NCBI GenBank assembly: GCA_035637315.1
Contig: DASPXK010000421.1
Coordinates: forward strand, 1 to 5,561
Source: DASPXK01 sp035637315
Lineage (GTDB): Bacteria > Chloroflexota > UBA6077 > JACCZL01
Length of the DNA stretch: 5,561 nt
Direction of reading: 5' to 3'
The translations under genes were made by a program, and so were the position numbers. The notes beneath the pieces were generated by a model. That model did not search any database. It saw only the letters and a program-made list of their open reading frames with translations, and was not told the DNA's origin. Positions 1-4,604 of this stretch are shown here, one piece after another; position 1 is the first letter of the stretch, and each line of letters starts with the position of its first letter.

Positions 1-21
1 CAGGCCAAGCGTCCTCCAGGG

Positions 22-63
22 AGCCAGGAGCCAGGGGCCAGGAGCCAGGAGCGAGGGGCCAGG
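22..63. repeat. Heptamer tandem array, six units, consensus AGCCAGG
   Basis: Six contiguous 7-bp units can be read: AGCCAGG, AGCCAGG, GGCCAGG, AGCCAGG, AGCGAGG and GGCCAGG. Partial units lie on either side. The array lies downstream of the ligase stop codon (the ligase reads leftward) and faces an inverted copy of the same heptamer at 117-144. The two could pair as a hairpin in DNA or RNA. The units differ by single substitutions, so the array is diverged rather than freshly expanded. Its function is unknown. Confidence 0.9.
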
Positions 64-116
64 AGAGGATGGCCCTGCCCCGACTGCACTTTAACCGAGC
101 AAGGGCCCGGCGGCAA

Positions 117-144
117 CTCCTGGCTCCTGGCTCCTGGCTCCTAG
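117..144. repeat. Inverted heptamer array, four units of CTCCTGG
   Basis: Three perfect CTCCTGG units (117-137) are followed by a degenerate CTCCTAG (138-144). This is the reverse complement of the array at 22-63, and at least 15 bp of perfect pairing is available (21-35 with 119-133). The 53-bp core between the arrays (64-116) has a further inner inverted repeat, GGCCCT at 71-76 with AGGGCC at 102-107. The TAG stop codon of the ligase is made by the degenerate last unit. In the ligase transcript this would be a 3'-end hairpin. It has no U-tract, so a terminator role is only possible. Confidence 0.85.
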
Positions 145-1733
145 CGATTCAGCTGTCTCAGCTTGAAGCGCTGCGTCTTGCCCGTCGCCGTCTTGGGGAG
201 CTCTTCCACGAACTCCACCCACCGCGGCCGCTTGTACTCCGCGATTCGCTCGCGCACGAACGCCTTCAGCTCCTCCGCCAGGGTGTCTGACGGCTCGTGG
301 CCGGGCTTTAGGACCACGTACGCGAGTGGCTTGACGAGCTGGTCCTGGTCCTCGCGGGCAACCACGCCGGCTTCCAAGACGGCCGGATGATCGACCAGCG
401 TGTTCTCGATCTCGATCGGCGAGACCCAGATCCCACCAACCTTCAGCATGTCGTCAGAACGCCCGGCGTACCAGTAGTAGCCATCCTCGTCCTGGTAGTA
501 CTTGTCGCCGGTTAGGATCCATTCGCCGAGGATGGTCTGTTTCGTCTTGTCGTGCTTGTTCCAGTAATACGCGCACGTGCTGTCGCCCTTGATGAGCAGA
601 TTCCCGATCTCGCCGCGCGGCACGTCGCCCCCGTCGTCGTCAAGCAGCATGGCCTCATAGCCGGGCACGATGGTGCCGCTCGACCCTGGGCGGACCTGGC
701 CTCCGCGGTTCGATATGAAGATGTGGCAGACCTCAGTGCTGCCGATCCCGTCCAGGATTTCCACGCCGAAGCGCTTTTTGAATCGCTCGAACAGCGCGGG
801 TGGAAGCGCTTCGCCGGCCGACACGCCGTAGCGTACGCTGCTCAGGTCGTAATCGCCCTCGTGTGCCAGCAGCATCCCGTAGTTGGTCGGCACGGAGAAG
901 AACAGCGTCGGTCGGAAGCGCTCGATTATGCGGTACACGTTCTCGGCCGTCGGCGGCCCAGGCCAGAGGATGGAGCTGGCGCCGACGTAGAACGGGAAAT
1001 ACAGCGCGTTGCCCAGCCCATAGGCGAAGAACAGCTTGGCGACCGAAAAGCAGCGGTCGTCAGGCCCAATGCCGAGCACCGGCTTGGCATACAGCTCCGA
1101 GCAGACCACGATGTCGTGATGTAGATGCACGCAGCCCTTCGGGAAACCGGTGCTGCCGGAGCTGTAGAGCCAGAAGGCGGCGTCGTCCTTGGACATCTCC
1201 TCCGCCTCTAGCTCGGCCGACGCCGCGTCCGACAGGTCCGCAAAAGAGTGGGTCCCGGGCGCGGCGCTGCCGACGACCCCTATCTCGCGCAGGTATCTCA
1301 GTCGCTCGCGCGGGATCGCCTGAATCTGCGGCAGTAGCTGCTCGCTGACCAACGCCACCACGGCCCGCGAATCGTTGAGCATATACTCGTAGTCGGGCGG
1401 CTTCATCAGCGTGTTGGTCGGGATTGGGACGGCCCCGATCTTGATCGCACCCAGGAATGAATAGACGAGCTCGGGGCAGTCGAGCATGAGCAGCATCACG
1501 CGATGCTCGATCCCTACATCCAGTCCCCGCAGCAGGTTCCCGGCCCGGTTGCTACGCTCCTGGACCTGCCGGTAGGTGATCTCGTCGTCGCCGTAGTAGA
1601 TGGCCGTTCGGTCGCCCCGGCCTTCGCGTACATGTCGGTCGATCAGCAGCGTCGCCACGTTCATCCGCTCGGGTAGCTCGACCACGGGGGAGAGGACTGA
1701 GGACTGAGGACTGAGGACTGAGGGTGAAATCAT
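141..1733 (-). CDS. Benzoate-CoA ligase family protein (AMP-forming, ANL superfamily)
   Basis: This 530-aa cytoplasmic enzyme is predicted to activate an aromatic carboxylate, probably benzoate or a hydroxybenzoate, to its CoA thioester using ATP. ANL motifs appear in order: the P-loop SSGSTGFPKG (191-200), DGIGSTEVCHIF (328-339, the form typical of benzoate/4-hydroxybenzoate ligases), GEWILTGDKY with Asp410, the hinge region GRSDDMLKVGG (424-434), and PKTATGK with the catalytic Lys519. Length matches the family. The start at 1733 is chosen because AAAGGA lies 8 nt upstream and because the family-like stretch VVELPERMN (17-25) precedes the next Met. Residues 5-16 are encoded by a 7-bp tandem repeat, which gives a seven-residue periodicity (SVLSPQS, SVLSPVV). 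An extension to 1835 is open but would cross another repeat array. The gene probably follows ubiX in one transcript. The exact substrate cannot be read from the sequence. Confidence 0.93.
   Translation of the reverse strand: MISPSVLSPQSSVLSPVVELPERMNVATLLIDRHVREGRGDRTAIYYGDDEITYRQVQERSNRAGNLLRGLDVGIEHRVMLLMLDCPELVYSFLGAIKIGAVPIPTNTLMKPPDYEYMLNDSRAVVALVSEQLLPQIQAIPRERLRYLREIGVVGSAAPGTHSFADLSDAASAELEAEEMSKDDAAFWLYSSGSTGFPKGCVHLHHDIVVCSELYAKPVLGIGPDDRCFSVAKLFFAYGLGNALYFPFYVGASSILWPGPPTAENVYRIIERFRPTLFFSVPTNYGMLLAHEGDYDLSSVRYGVSAGEALPPALFERFKKRFGVEILDGIGSTEVCHIFISNRGGQVRPGSSGTIVPGYEAMLLDDDGGDVPRGEIGNLLIKGDSTCAYYWNKHDKTKQTILGEWILTGDKYYQDEDGYYWYAGRSDDMLKVGGIWVSPIEIENTLVDHPAVLEAGVVAREDQDQLVKPLAYVVLKPGHEPSDTLAEELKAFVRERIAEYKRPRWVEFVEELPKTATGKTQRFKLRQLNR
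1694..1721. repeat. Heptamer tandem array, four perfect GGACTGA units, inside the ligase 5' coding region
   Basis: Four identical GGACTGA units in tandem; on the coding strand they read TCAGTCC. They lie 4 to 13 codons inside the predicted ligase start at 1733. The units are perfect, unlike the other arrays, which suggests recent expansion or active slippage. Because the unit is not a multiple of three, gain or loss of one copy would shift the reading frame relative to that start. A single extra GGACTGA unit lies at 1796-1802. Confidence 0.9.
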
Positions 1734-1741
1734 GGCTCGCG

Positions 1742-1747
1742 TCCTTT
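1742..1747 (-). promoter_or_regulatory. Ribosome binding site deciding the ligase start
   Basis: On the minus strand AAAGGA lies 8 nt before the ATG at 1733. The alternative in-frame ATG at 1664 has no comparable purine-rich site, which favours the longer form including the repeat-encoded segment. Confidence 0.6.
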
Positions 1748-1755
1748 CGAGGCGA

Positions 1756-1783
1756 GGAATGAGGAATGAGGAAAGTGGAATGA
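1756..1783. repeat. Heptamer array, consensus GGAATGA
   Basis: Units are GGAATGA, GGAATGA, a degenerate GGAAAGT, and GGAATGA. The array sits just upstream of the ligase ribosome binding site. It faces an inverted array of the same heptamer at 1836-1856 across a core of about 52 bp. In the ubiX-ligase transcript the two arms could pair over roughly 24 nt with a few mismatches, placing a hairpin directly before the ligase translation start. Confidence 0.88.
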
Positions 1784-1835
1784 GTAATTTACGAAGGACT
1801 GAGCAGCACCGATTCGACTGACGAGCGGACCCCAC

Positions 1836-1856
1836 TCATTCCGCATTCCTCATTCC
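1836..1856. repeat. Inverted heptamer array, TCATTCC type, at the ubiX stop
   Basis: Three units: TCATTCC, GCATTCC and TCATTCC. They are the reverse complement of the array at 1756-1783. On the coding strand the array overlaps the end of ubiX: the last two Glu codons and the TGA stop are read from a GAGGAATGA stretch. It probably forms the 5' arm of an intercistronic hairpin. Confidence 0.87.
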
Positions 1857-2425
1857 TCGACCGGCAGCCCGGTCCAGCGATTGAACAGGGCGGCGTCGAT
1901 GCCGAACTGGTCGAGCGCCTTGCCAACGGTGTGGTCGACGACGTCCTGGATCGTCTTGGGCAGGTGGTAGAAGGCCGGAGCCGGTGGCAGGATCACCGCT
2001 CCTGACTCGGTCGCCTGGAGCATCAGCCGCAGGTGGCCAGCATGCAACGGCGTCTCGCGCACGATCATAACGAGTTTGCGCCGCTCTTTGAGGCAGACGT
2101 CGGCGGCCCGAGTCAGCAGGTTGTCGTTGAGTGAGCTGGCGACCGCGGCGAGTGTCCGGATGCTGCACGGCGCGATCACCATCCCGTCGGTCATGAAGCT
2201 CCCACTCGCGATCGCCGCCCCGACGTCGCGGTTGTCGTAAGCGCAGCTCGCCAGACCGAGGACCCGATCTGGATCGCGATCGGTTTCGAAGCCGATCGTC
2301 AATCGCGCCGCGTCGCTCGCCACAAGATGCGTCTCGATGTCTGAGATGCCAGACAGGACCTCCAGCATGCGCACCCCGTAGATCGCTCCGGTCGAGCCCG
2401 AGATGCCAATGATGATACGTTTCAC
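1850..2425 (-). CDS. ubiX: Flavin prenyltransferase UbiX/Pad1 family
   Basis: This 191-aa protein has the usual length of UbiX, which joins dimethylallyl phosphate to reduced FMN to make prenylated FMN, the cofactor of UbiD-type decarboxylases. Visible motifs are the flavoprotein N-terminus GISGSTGAIYG (7-17), GSFMTDGMVIAPCS (75-88), Lys113, RETPL (123-127), the LPPAPAFYHLP segment (146-156) with Tyr153, and a closing LDQFGI helix. Where P. aeruginosa UbiX, as I recall it, has Arg185, this protein seems to have Lys169, a mild change. The start is GTG at 2425, chosen because GGAGG lies 5 nt upstream. The ligase gene begins 116 bp downstream in the same direction, so co-transcription is likely. 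No ubiD partner is visible here. The last two residues and the stop codon come from a heptamer repeat. Confidence 0.95.
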   Translation of the reverse strand: MKRIIIGISGSTGAIYGVRMLEVLSGISDIETHLVASDAARLTIGFETDRDPDRVLGLASCAYDNRDVGAAIASGSFMTDGMVIAPCSIRTLAAVASSLNDNLLTRAADVCLKERRKLVMIVRETPLHAGHLRLMLQATESGAVILPPAPAFYHLPKTIQDVVDHTVGKALDQFGIDAALFNRWTGLPVEE

Positions 2426-2430
2426 AGCGG

Positions 2431-2435
2431 CCTCC
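2431..2435 (-). promoter_or_regulatory. Ribosome binding site for ubiX GTG start
   Basis: GGAGG on the minus strand is separated by 5 nt from GTG at 2425. It supports a non-ATG start for ubiX, directly before the conserved KRIIIGISG. Confidence 0.75.
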
Positions 2436-2484
2436 GAGGGCCTTTGACTCGAATGCTGCGGTCTGAGGCACGAGCCGTCACTCG

Positions 2485-2514
2485 ACCGTATCCGAAGCTC
2501 GCTCAGCTCGTCAA
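2485..2514 (-). promoter_or_regulatory. Candidate sigma-70-type promoter for ubiX
   Basis: On the minus strand a TTGACG -35-like box (2509-2514) and a TACGGT -10-like box (2485-2490) are 18 bp apart, about 60 bp before the ubiX start. The -35 match is good and the -10 match is weak. A second possible pair, TTGGTC and TGTTAT, lies farther upstream near 2590-2620. Neither can be confirmed from sequence alone. Confidence 0.3.
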
Positions 2515-2637
2515 CCTGTGGCCCGGTTTATCGAAGCTGGGAACAGGCCGCGCCCCGCCTGGCGCCCATCCTGTTTGGTCGCGATAACATCTCGGGATCA
2601 AACCTCAGACCAATCGCTTGCATTTTCGGATCGAGCC

Positions 2638-2668
2638 TTGCGGACAGGCCAGCCGGCTCATGTATGAT
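2638..2668 (+). promoter_or_regulatory. Candidate promoter for the small AT-hook-like gene
   Basis: A TATGAT -10-like hexamer (2663-2668) lies about 48 bp before the ATG at 2716. A TTGCGG -35-like box (2638-2643) is 19 bp upstream of it, slightly longer than ideal spacing. The AT-rich -10 stands out in GC-rich surroundings. A start-proximal AAGGA (2701-2705) gives a ribosome site about 10 nt from the ATG. Confidence 0.4.
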
Positions 2669-2715
2669 AAGGTCCGACCAGTGAACTCGAGCGTGATGGA
2701 AAGGAATGACAGAAA

Positions 2716-3024
2716 ATGGCTAGGATCCGTTCAGTCGATTCAAGCGCCAAAGGTCGTCTGAAGCAGCGCACGAAAGGTTACGAGGAGCGAGAGCCGTATC
2801 GGCGTGCCATCCTCTCCCTGAGCGGAGACGGCACGATCGAGCTCGAACCGGAGTCCGGTGAGACCTTGCGCAAGATCAAGCTGAACCTCGCGCGGGCCGC
2901 GAAAGAAGTCGGCCGCCCGGTCAAATACGGCGAGACCACCGACAACAAGATTCTCGCCTGGCTGACCGACTCTGGTGGCATTCGCAGGCGCCGGGGCCGC
3001 CGACCCAAGGCCGCCACGGGCTGA
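2716..3024 (+). CDS. Small basic protein with AT-hook-like C-terminal tail, function unknown
   Basis: I do not recognise the family of this 102-aa protein. It has no signal peptide or membrane segment. The N-terminus (1-30) is rich in Lys and Arg. Residues 31-47 look like a beta-hairpin (AILSLSGDGTIELEP). Residues 49-66 form a likely amphipathic basic helix, followed by GRPVKYGETTDNKILAWL. The end is strongly basic, with RRRRGRRPK at 90-98, which resembles an AT-hook (core R-G-R-P, here with an extra Arg). The overall charge and tail suggest a DNA- or RNA-binding, possibly nucleoid-associated, protein; this is inference. The gene has its own likely promoter, is divergent from ubiX, and converges on the flavin reductase gene across a shared hairpin. 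It reads as a real gene because of its start context, consistent GC-rich codon use and plausible protein composition. Confidence 0.82.
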   Translation: MARIRSVDSSAKGRLKQRTKGYEEREPYRRAILSLSGDGTIELEPESGETLRKIKLNLARAAKEVGRPVKYGETTDNKILAWLTDSGGIRRRRGRRPKAATG

Positions 3025-3050
3025 TCGCTTCACCACCAAGCCACAAAGAC

Positions 3051-3080
3051 GGCAGGGGCATGGCATGCTGTGCCCCTGCC
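3051..3080. terminator. Hairpin between convergent genes, probable bidirectional terminator
   Basis: GGCAGGGGCA (3051-3060) and TGCCCCTGCC (3071-3080) form a perfect 10-bp GC-rich stem with a 10-nt loop. It lies between the stop of the small basic gene (3024) and the stop of the flavin reductase (3095-3097). The minus-strand transcript has a weak T-run (GTCTTTG) after the stem and the plus strand has none. It therefore looks better suited to ending the flavin reductase transcript. Confidence 0.65.
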
Positions 3081-3094
3081 ATGTTCGCCAGCCC

Positions 3095-3613
3095 TCAGGC
3101 CAGGCGGCGGTAGCCGCCGCGGAAATAGAGCAGTGGCGAGCCCTCGTAGGCCTCGCCGCCGAGCAGCTCGCCGAGCATGACGAGATGGTCTCCGCCGGGC
3201 AGCATCTCGGTTACTCGGCATTCGATCCAAGCCAGGACACCGTCGAAGATCGGCGCGCCGCTGGCCGGCGCGGCGTGATAGCTCAGGCCGACAAACTTGT
3301 CCTCCGCCTTGCTGGCGAATCGTCGCGAGATCTCCTCCTGGTGCTCCGCCAGCACGTTGACGACGAACGCCCGGCTCGCCTGTAGCGCCGGCAGCGTCTC
3401 GCCCGTCAGGTCGACACAGACCAGGCACAGCATCGGGTCGAGCGACAGCGATGCGAAGGAGCTGGCCGTGAAGCCGCGCGGCACGCCGTCCTCCTCCAGG
3501 CTCGTGACCACGGTCACGCCGCTGGCGAACGAGCCCATCAGGCGAAAGAAACGGTCTCGATCAACAGGCACACGCGCCTCCTGGGCAGTTGCTGAGGGGA
3601 TCGAAGGAGCCAT
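3095..3613 (-). CDS. Flavin reductase-like, FMN-binding split-barrel protein
   Basis: This 172-aa cytoplasmic protein belongs to the HpaC/RutF type of NAD(P)H:flavin reductases, which commonly supply reduced FMN or FAD to a partner two-component monooxygenase. Visible marks are FRLMGSFASGVTVVTS at 23-38, the flavin-binding stretch GFTASSFASLSLDP (47-60), VVNVLAEHQEEISRRFAS (84-101), the GDH motif at 141-143 in GDHLVMLGEL, and the closing PLLYFRGGYRRL (160-171). The length is normal for a single-domain reductase. The start at 3613 is set by AAAGGGAG 5 nt upstream. The same frame stays open to 4261, but that extension runs antisense through the dehydrogenase gene and is rejected. The gene is divergent from the dehydrogenase and convergent with the small basic gene. 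No monooxygenase is present in the window, so its partner is unknown. Confidence 0.92.
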   Translation of the reverse strand: MAPSIPSATAQEARVPVDRDRFFRLMGSFASGVTVVTSLEEDGVPRGFTASSFASLSLDPMLCLVCVDLTGETLPALQASRAFVVNVLAEHQEEISRRFASKAEDKFVGLSYHAAPASGAPIFDGVLAWIECRVTEMLPGGDHLVMLGELLGGEAYEGSPLLYFRGGYRRLA

Positions 3614-3618
3614 CCCAA

Positions 3619-3626
3619 CTCCCTTT
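3619..3626 (-). promoter_or_regulatory. Ribosome binding site of the flavin reductase
   Basis: AAAGGGAG on the minus strand ends 5 nt before the ATG at 3613. It sets the start well inside a much longer open frame. Confidence 0.75.
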
Positions 3627-3685
3627 CCTCGTGGGCGGTCCTCCTGACTGGGCGAGCCTAGCGCGGCGAGCGACCACGCGTCAAA

Positions 3686-3738
3686 CGCGCCCTCACCCCT
3701 GGCCCCTCTCCCTGGAGAGGGGAGGGGGTCGGGGCGCG
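3686..3738. repeat. C-rich/G-rich imperfect palindromic intergenic repeat
   Basis: A 9-bp perfect inner stem, CCCCTCTCC (3703-3711) with GGAGAGGGG (3714-3722), has a 2-nt loop. The outer arms extend it imperfectly: CGCGCCC on the left and GGGGCGCG on the right. It lies in the 199-bp divergent gap between the flavin reductase and the dehydrogenase. The left half (CCCTCACCCC, then CCCCTCTCCC) closely resembles the left half of the palindrome at 4532-4585, so both look like members of one repeat family. Confidence 0.75.
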
Positions 3739-3801
3739 CGGGCCTCGCGACCGGCGCCCAGGCCGTGGTAGCCTCCCCGGCCGAGTTGCCTGAAACTGAT
3801 C

Positions 3802-3806
3802 GGAGG
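3802..3806 (+). promoter_or_regulatory. Ribosome binding site deciding the dehydrogenase start
   Basis: GGAGG lies 6 nt before GTG at 3813. This favours 3813 over an in-frame upstream GTG at 3765, which has no comparable site. Confidence 0.75.
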
Positions 3807-3812
3807 TTTGAC

Positions 3813-4526
3813 GTGCAGCTGGAAGGACAGGTCGCGGTAGTGACCGGGGCGGGAACTGGGATCGGGCGGGCCACAGCCGCGACGCTGGCGCGCCAGGGCG
3901 CGGCGGTCGTGGCGGTCGCTCGAACGGCCGCCAACCTCGAATCGATAGCCGCCGAGATACGAGCAGCCGGGGGGCAGGCGCTGGCCGTCCCGACCGACGT
4001 TGCCGAGGAGCGTCGAGTGGCGCGACTGGTCGAGCGTACGCTGGCCGAGTACGGCCAGATCGACATCCTCGTCAACAACGCCGGCACCAACGTCCGCGCC
4101 CCGATCCACCAGATCAAGACCGAAGACTGGCGTACGATCTTGGACTCGAACGCGACCGGGACGTTCCTCTGCACGCGCGCGGTGGTGCCGTACATGATGG
4201 AAAGAAAGTCCGGCAAGATCATCAACGTCTCCTCCGGGGCCGGCAAGCGCGGCAGCGCCACTCGCGCCGCTTACAGCGCGGCCAAGTTCGGGGTGGTCGG
4301 GTTCGGCCAGGCCGTTCAGGCCGACCTCAAGGAGTATGGAATTACGGTCAGCGTCGTCCTGCCGGGCCCGATCGACACTCCGCTCCGCCGCCGCAACGTC
4401 CCCGGCGAGGACCCAGCGATCCTGATCGGCCCGGAGACCGTGGCCGACGTGATCCTCTTTCTCGCCACTCGCCCCCAGAACGTCGTCATCCCCGAGGTCG
4501 CGATCTACCCGCGCGCGTTCATTTAG
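3813..4526 (+). CDS. Short-chain dehydrogenase/reductase (SDR), FabG-like classical type
   Basis: This 237-aa soluble NAD(P)-dependent oxidoreductase has a Rossmann fold. The cofactor motif TGAGTGIG is at 11-18, with Arg37 just after the second strand (ARTAANL), which hints at NADP(H). Asp62 lies in TDV, and NNAG is at 88-91. The catalytic tetrad is Asn113, Ser141, Tyr154 and Lys158 (YSAAK). A PGPIDT turn is at 184-189. All key residues are present, so the enzyme should be active. Its substrate is not evident: classical SDRs of this type include 3-oxoacyl-ACP reductases and many alcohol or sugar dehydrogenases. The start is GTG at 3813, set by GGAGG 6 nt upstream. An upstream in-frame GTG would add 16 residues unlike an SDR N-terminus. 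The gene is divergent from the flavin reductase and is bracketed by two related palindromic repeats. Confidence 0.95.
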   Translation: MQLEGQVAVVTGAGTGIGRATAATLARQGAAVVAVARTAANLESIAAEIRAAGGQALAVPTDVAEERRVARLVERTLAEYGQIDILVNNAGTNVRAPIHQIKTEDWRTILDSNATGTFLCTRAVVPYMMERKSGKIINVSSGAGKRGSATRAAYSAAKFGVVGFGQAVQADLKEYGITVSVVLPGPIDTPLRRRNVPGEDPAILIGPETVADVILFLATRPQNVVIPEVAIYPRAFI

Positions 4527-4531
4527 CTGGC

Positions 4532-4585
4532 GGCCCCCACCCCAAGCCCTCCCCCAAGCTTGGGGGAGGGCTTGGGGTGGGGGCC
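4532..4585. repeat. Perfect 54-bp palindrome, C-rich/G-rich
   Basis: The left arm 4532-4558 and right arm 4559-4585 are exact reverse complements (27 bp each, no spacer), centred on AAGCTT (4556-4561). It begins 5 bp after the dehydrogenase stop codon and ends 19 bp before the ATG of the next gene. No T-run follows (TCTTGG on the plus strand), so it is not a textbook intrinsic terminator, though a hairpin this strong may still stop transcription or protect RNA ends. It is related in sequence to the imperfect palindrome at 3686-3738. Confidence 0.93.
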
Positions 4586-4604
4586 TCTTGGACACAGCAT
4601 CCGG

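Noticed and set aside
22..144. Possible CRISPR array
   Set aside because: The 7-bp units are contiguous with no spacers, and no cas genes are present.
552..1124. Plus-strand open frame inside the ligase gene
   Set aside because: It is antisense to conserved ligase motifs, has no recognisable protein features and no start context.
1734..1835. N-terminal extension of the ligase to the start at 1835
   Set aside because: It would be encoded largely by the GGAATGA array and gap sequence, has no family similarity, and lacks the ribosome site found before 1733.
1836..2471. A 211-codon minus-strand frame overlapping ubiX
   Set aside because: It is a shadow of ubiX in another frame with an Arg-rich, featureless translation.
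2706..2723. Five-codon mini-frame (ATG to TAG) overlapping the start of the small basic gene
   Set aside because: It is too short to support as a leader peptide, and the AAGGA would abut its ATG without spacing.
3614..4261. N-terminal extension of the flavin reductase frame
   Set aside because: The extra 216 residues lie antisense to the SDR and read as Ala/Arg/Ser-rich filler. A strong ribosome site marks the start at 3613.
3813..4526. Naming the SDR fabG
   Set aside because: The motifs are general to classical SDRs, and no fatty acid synthesis genes lie nearby, so a specific symbol is not justified.
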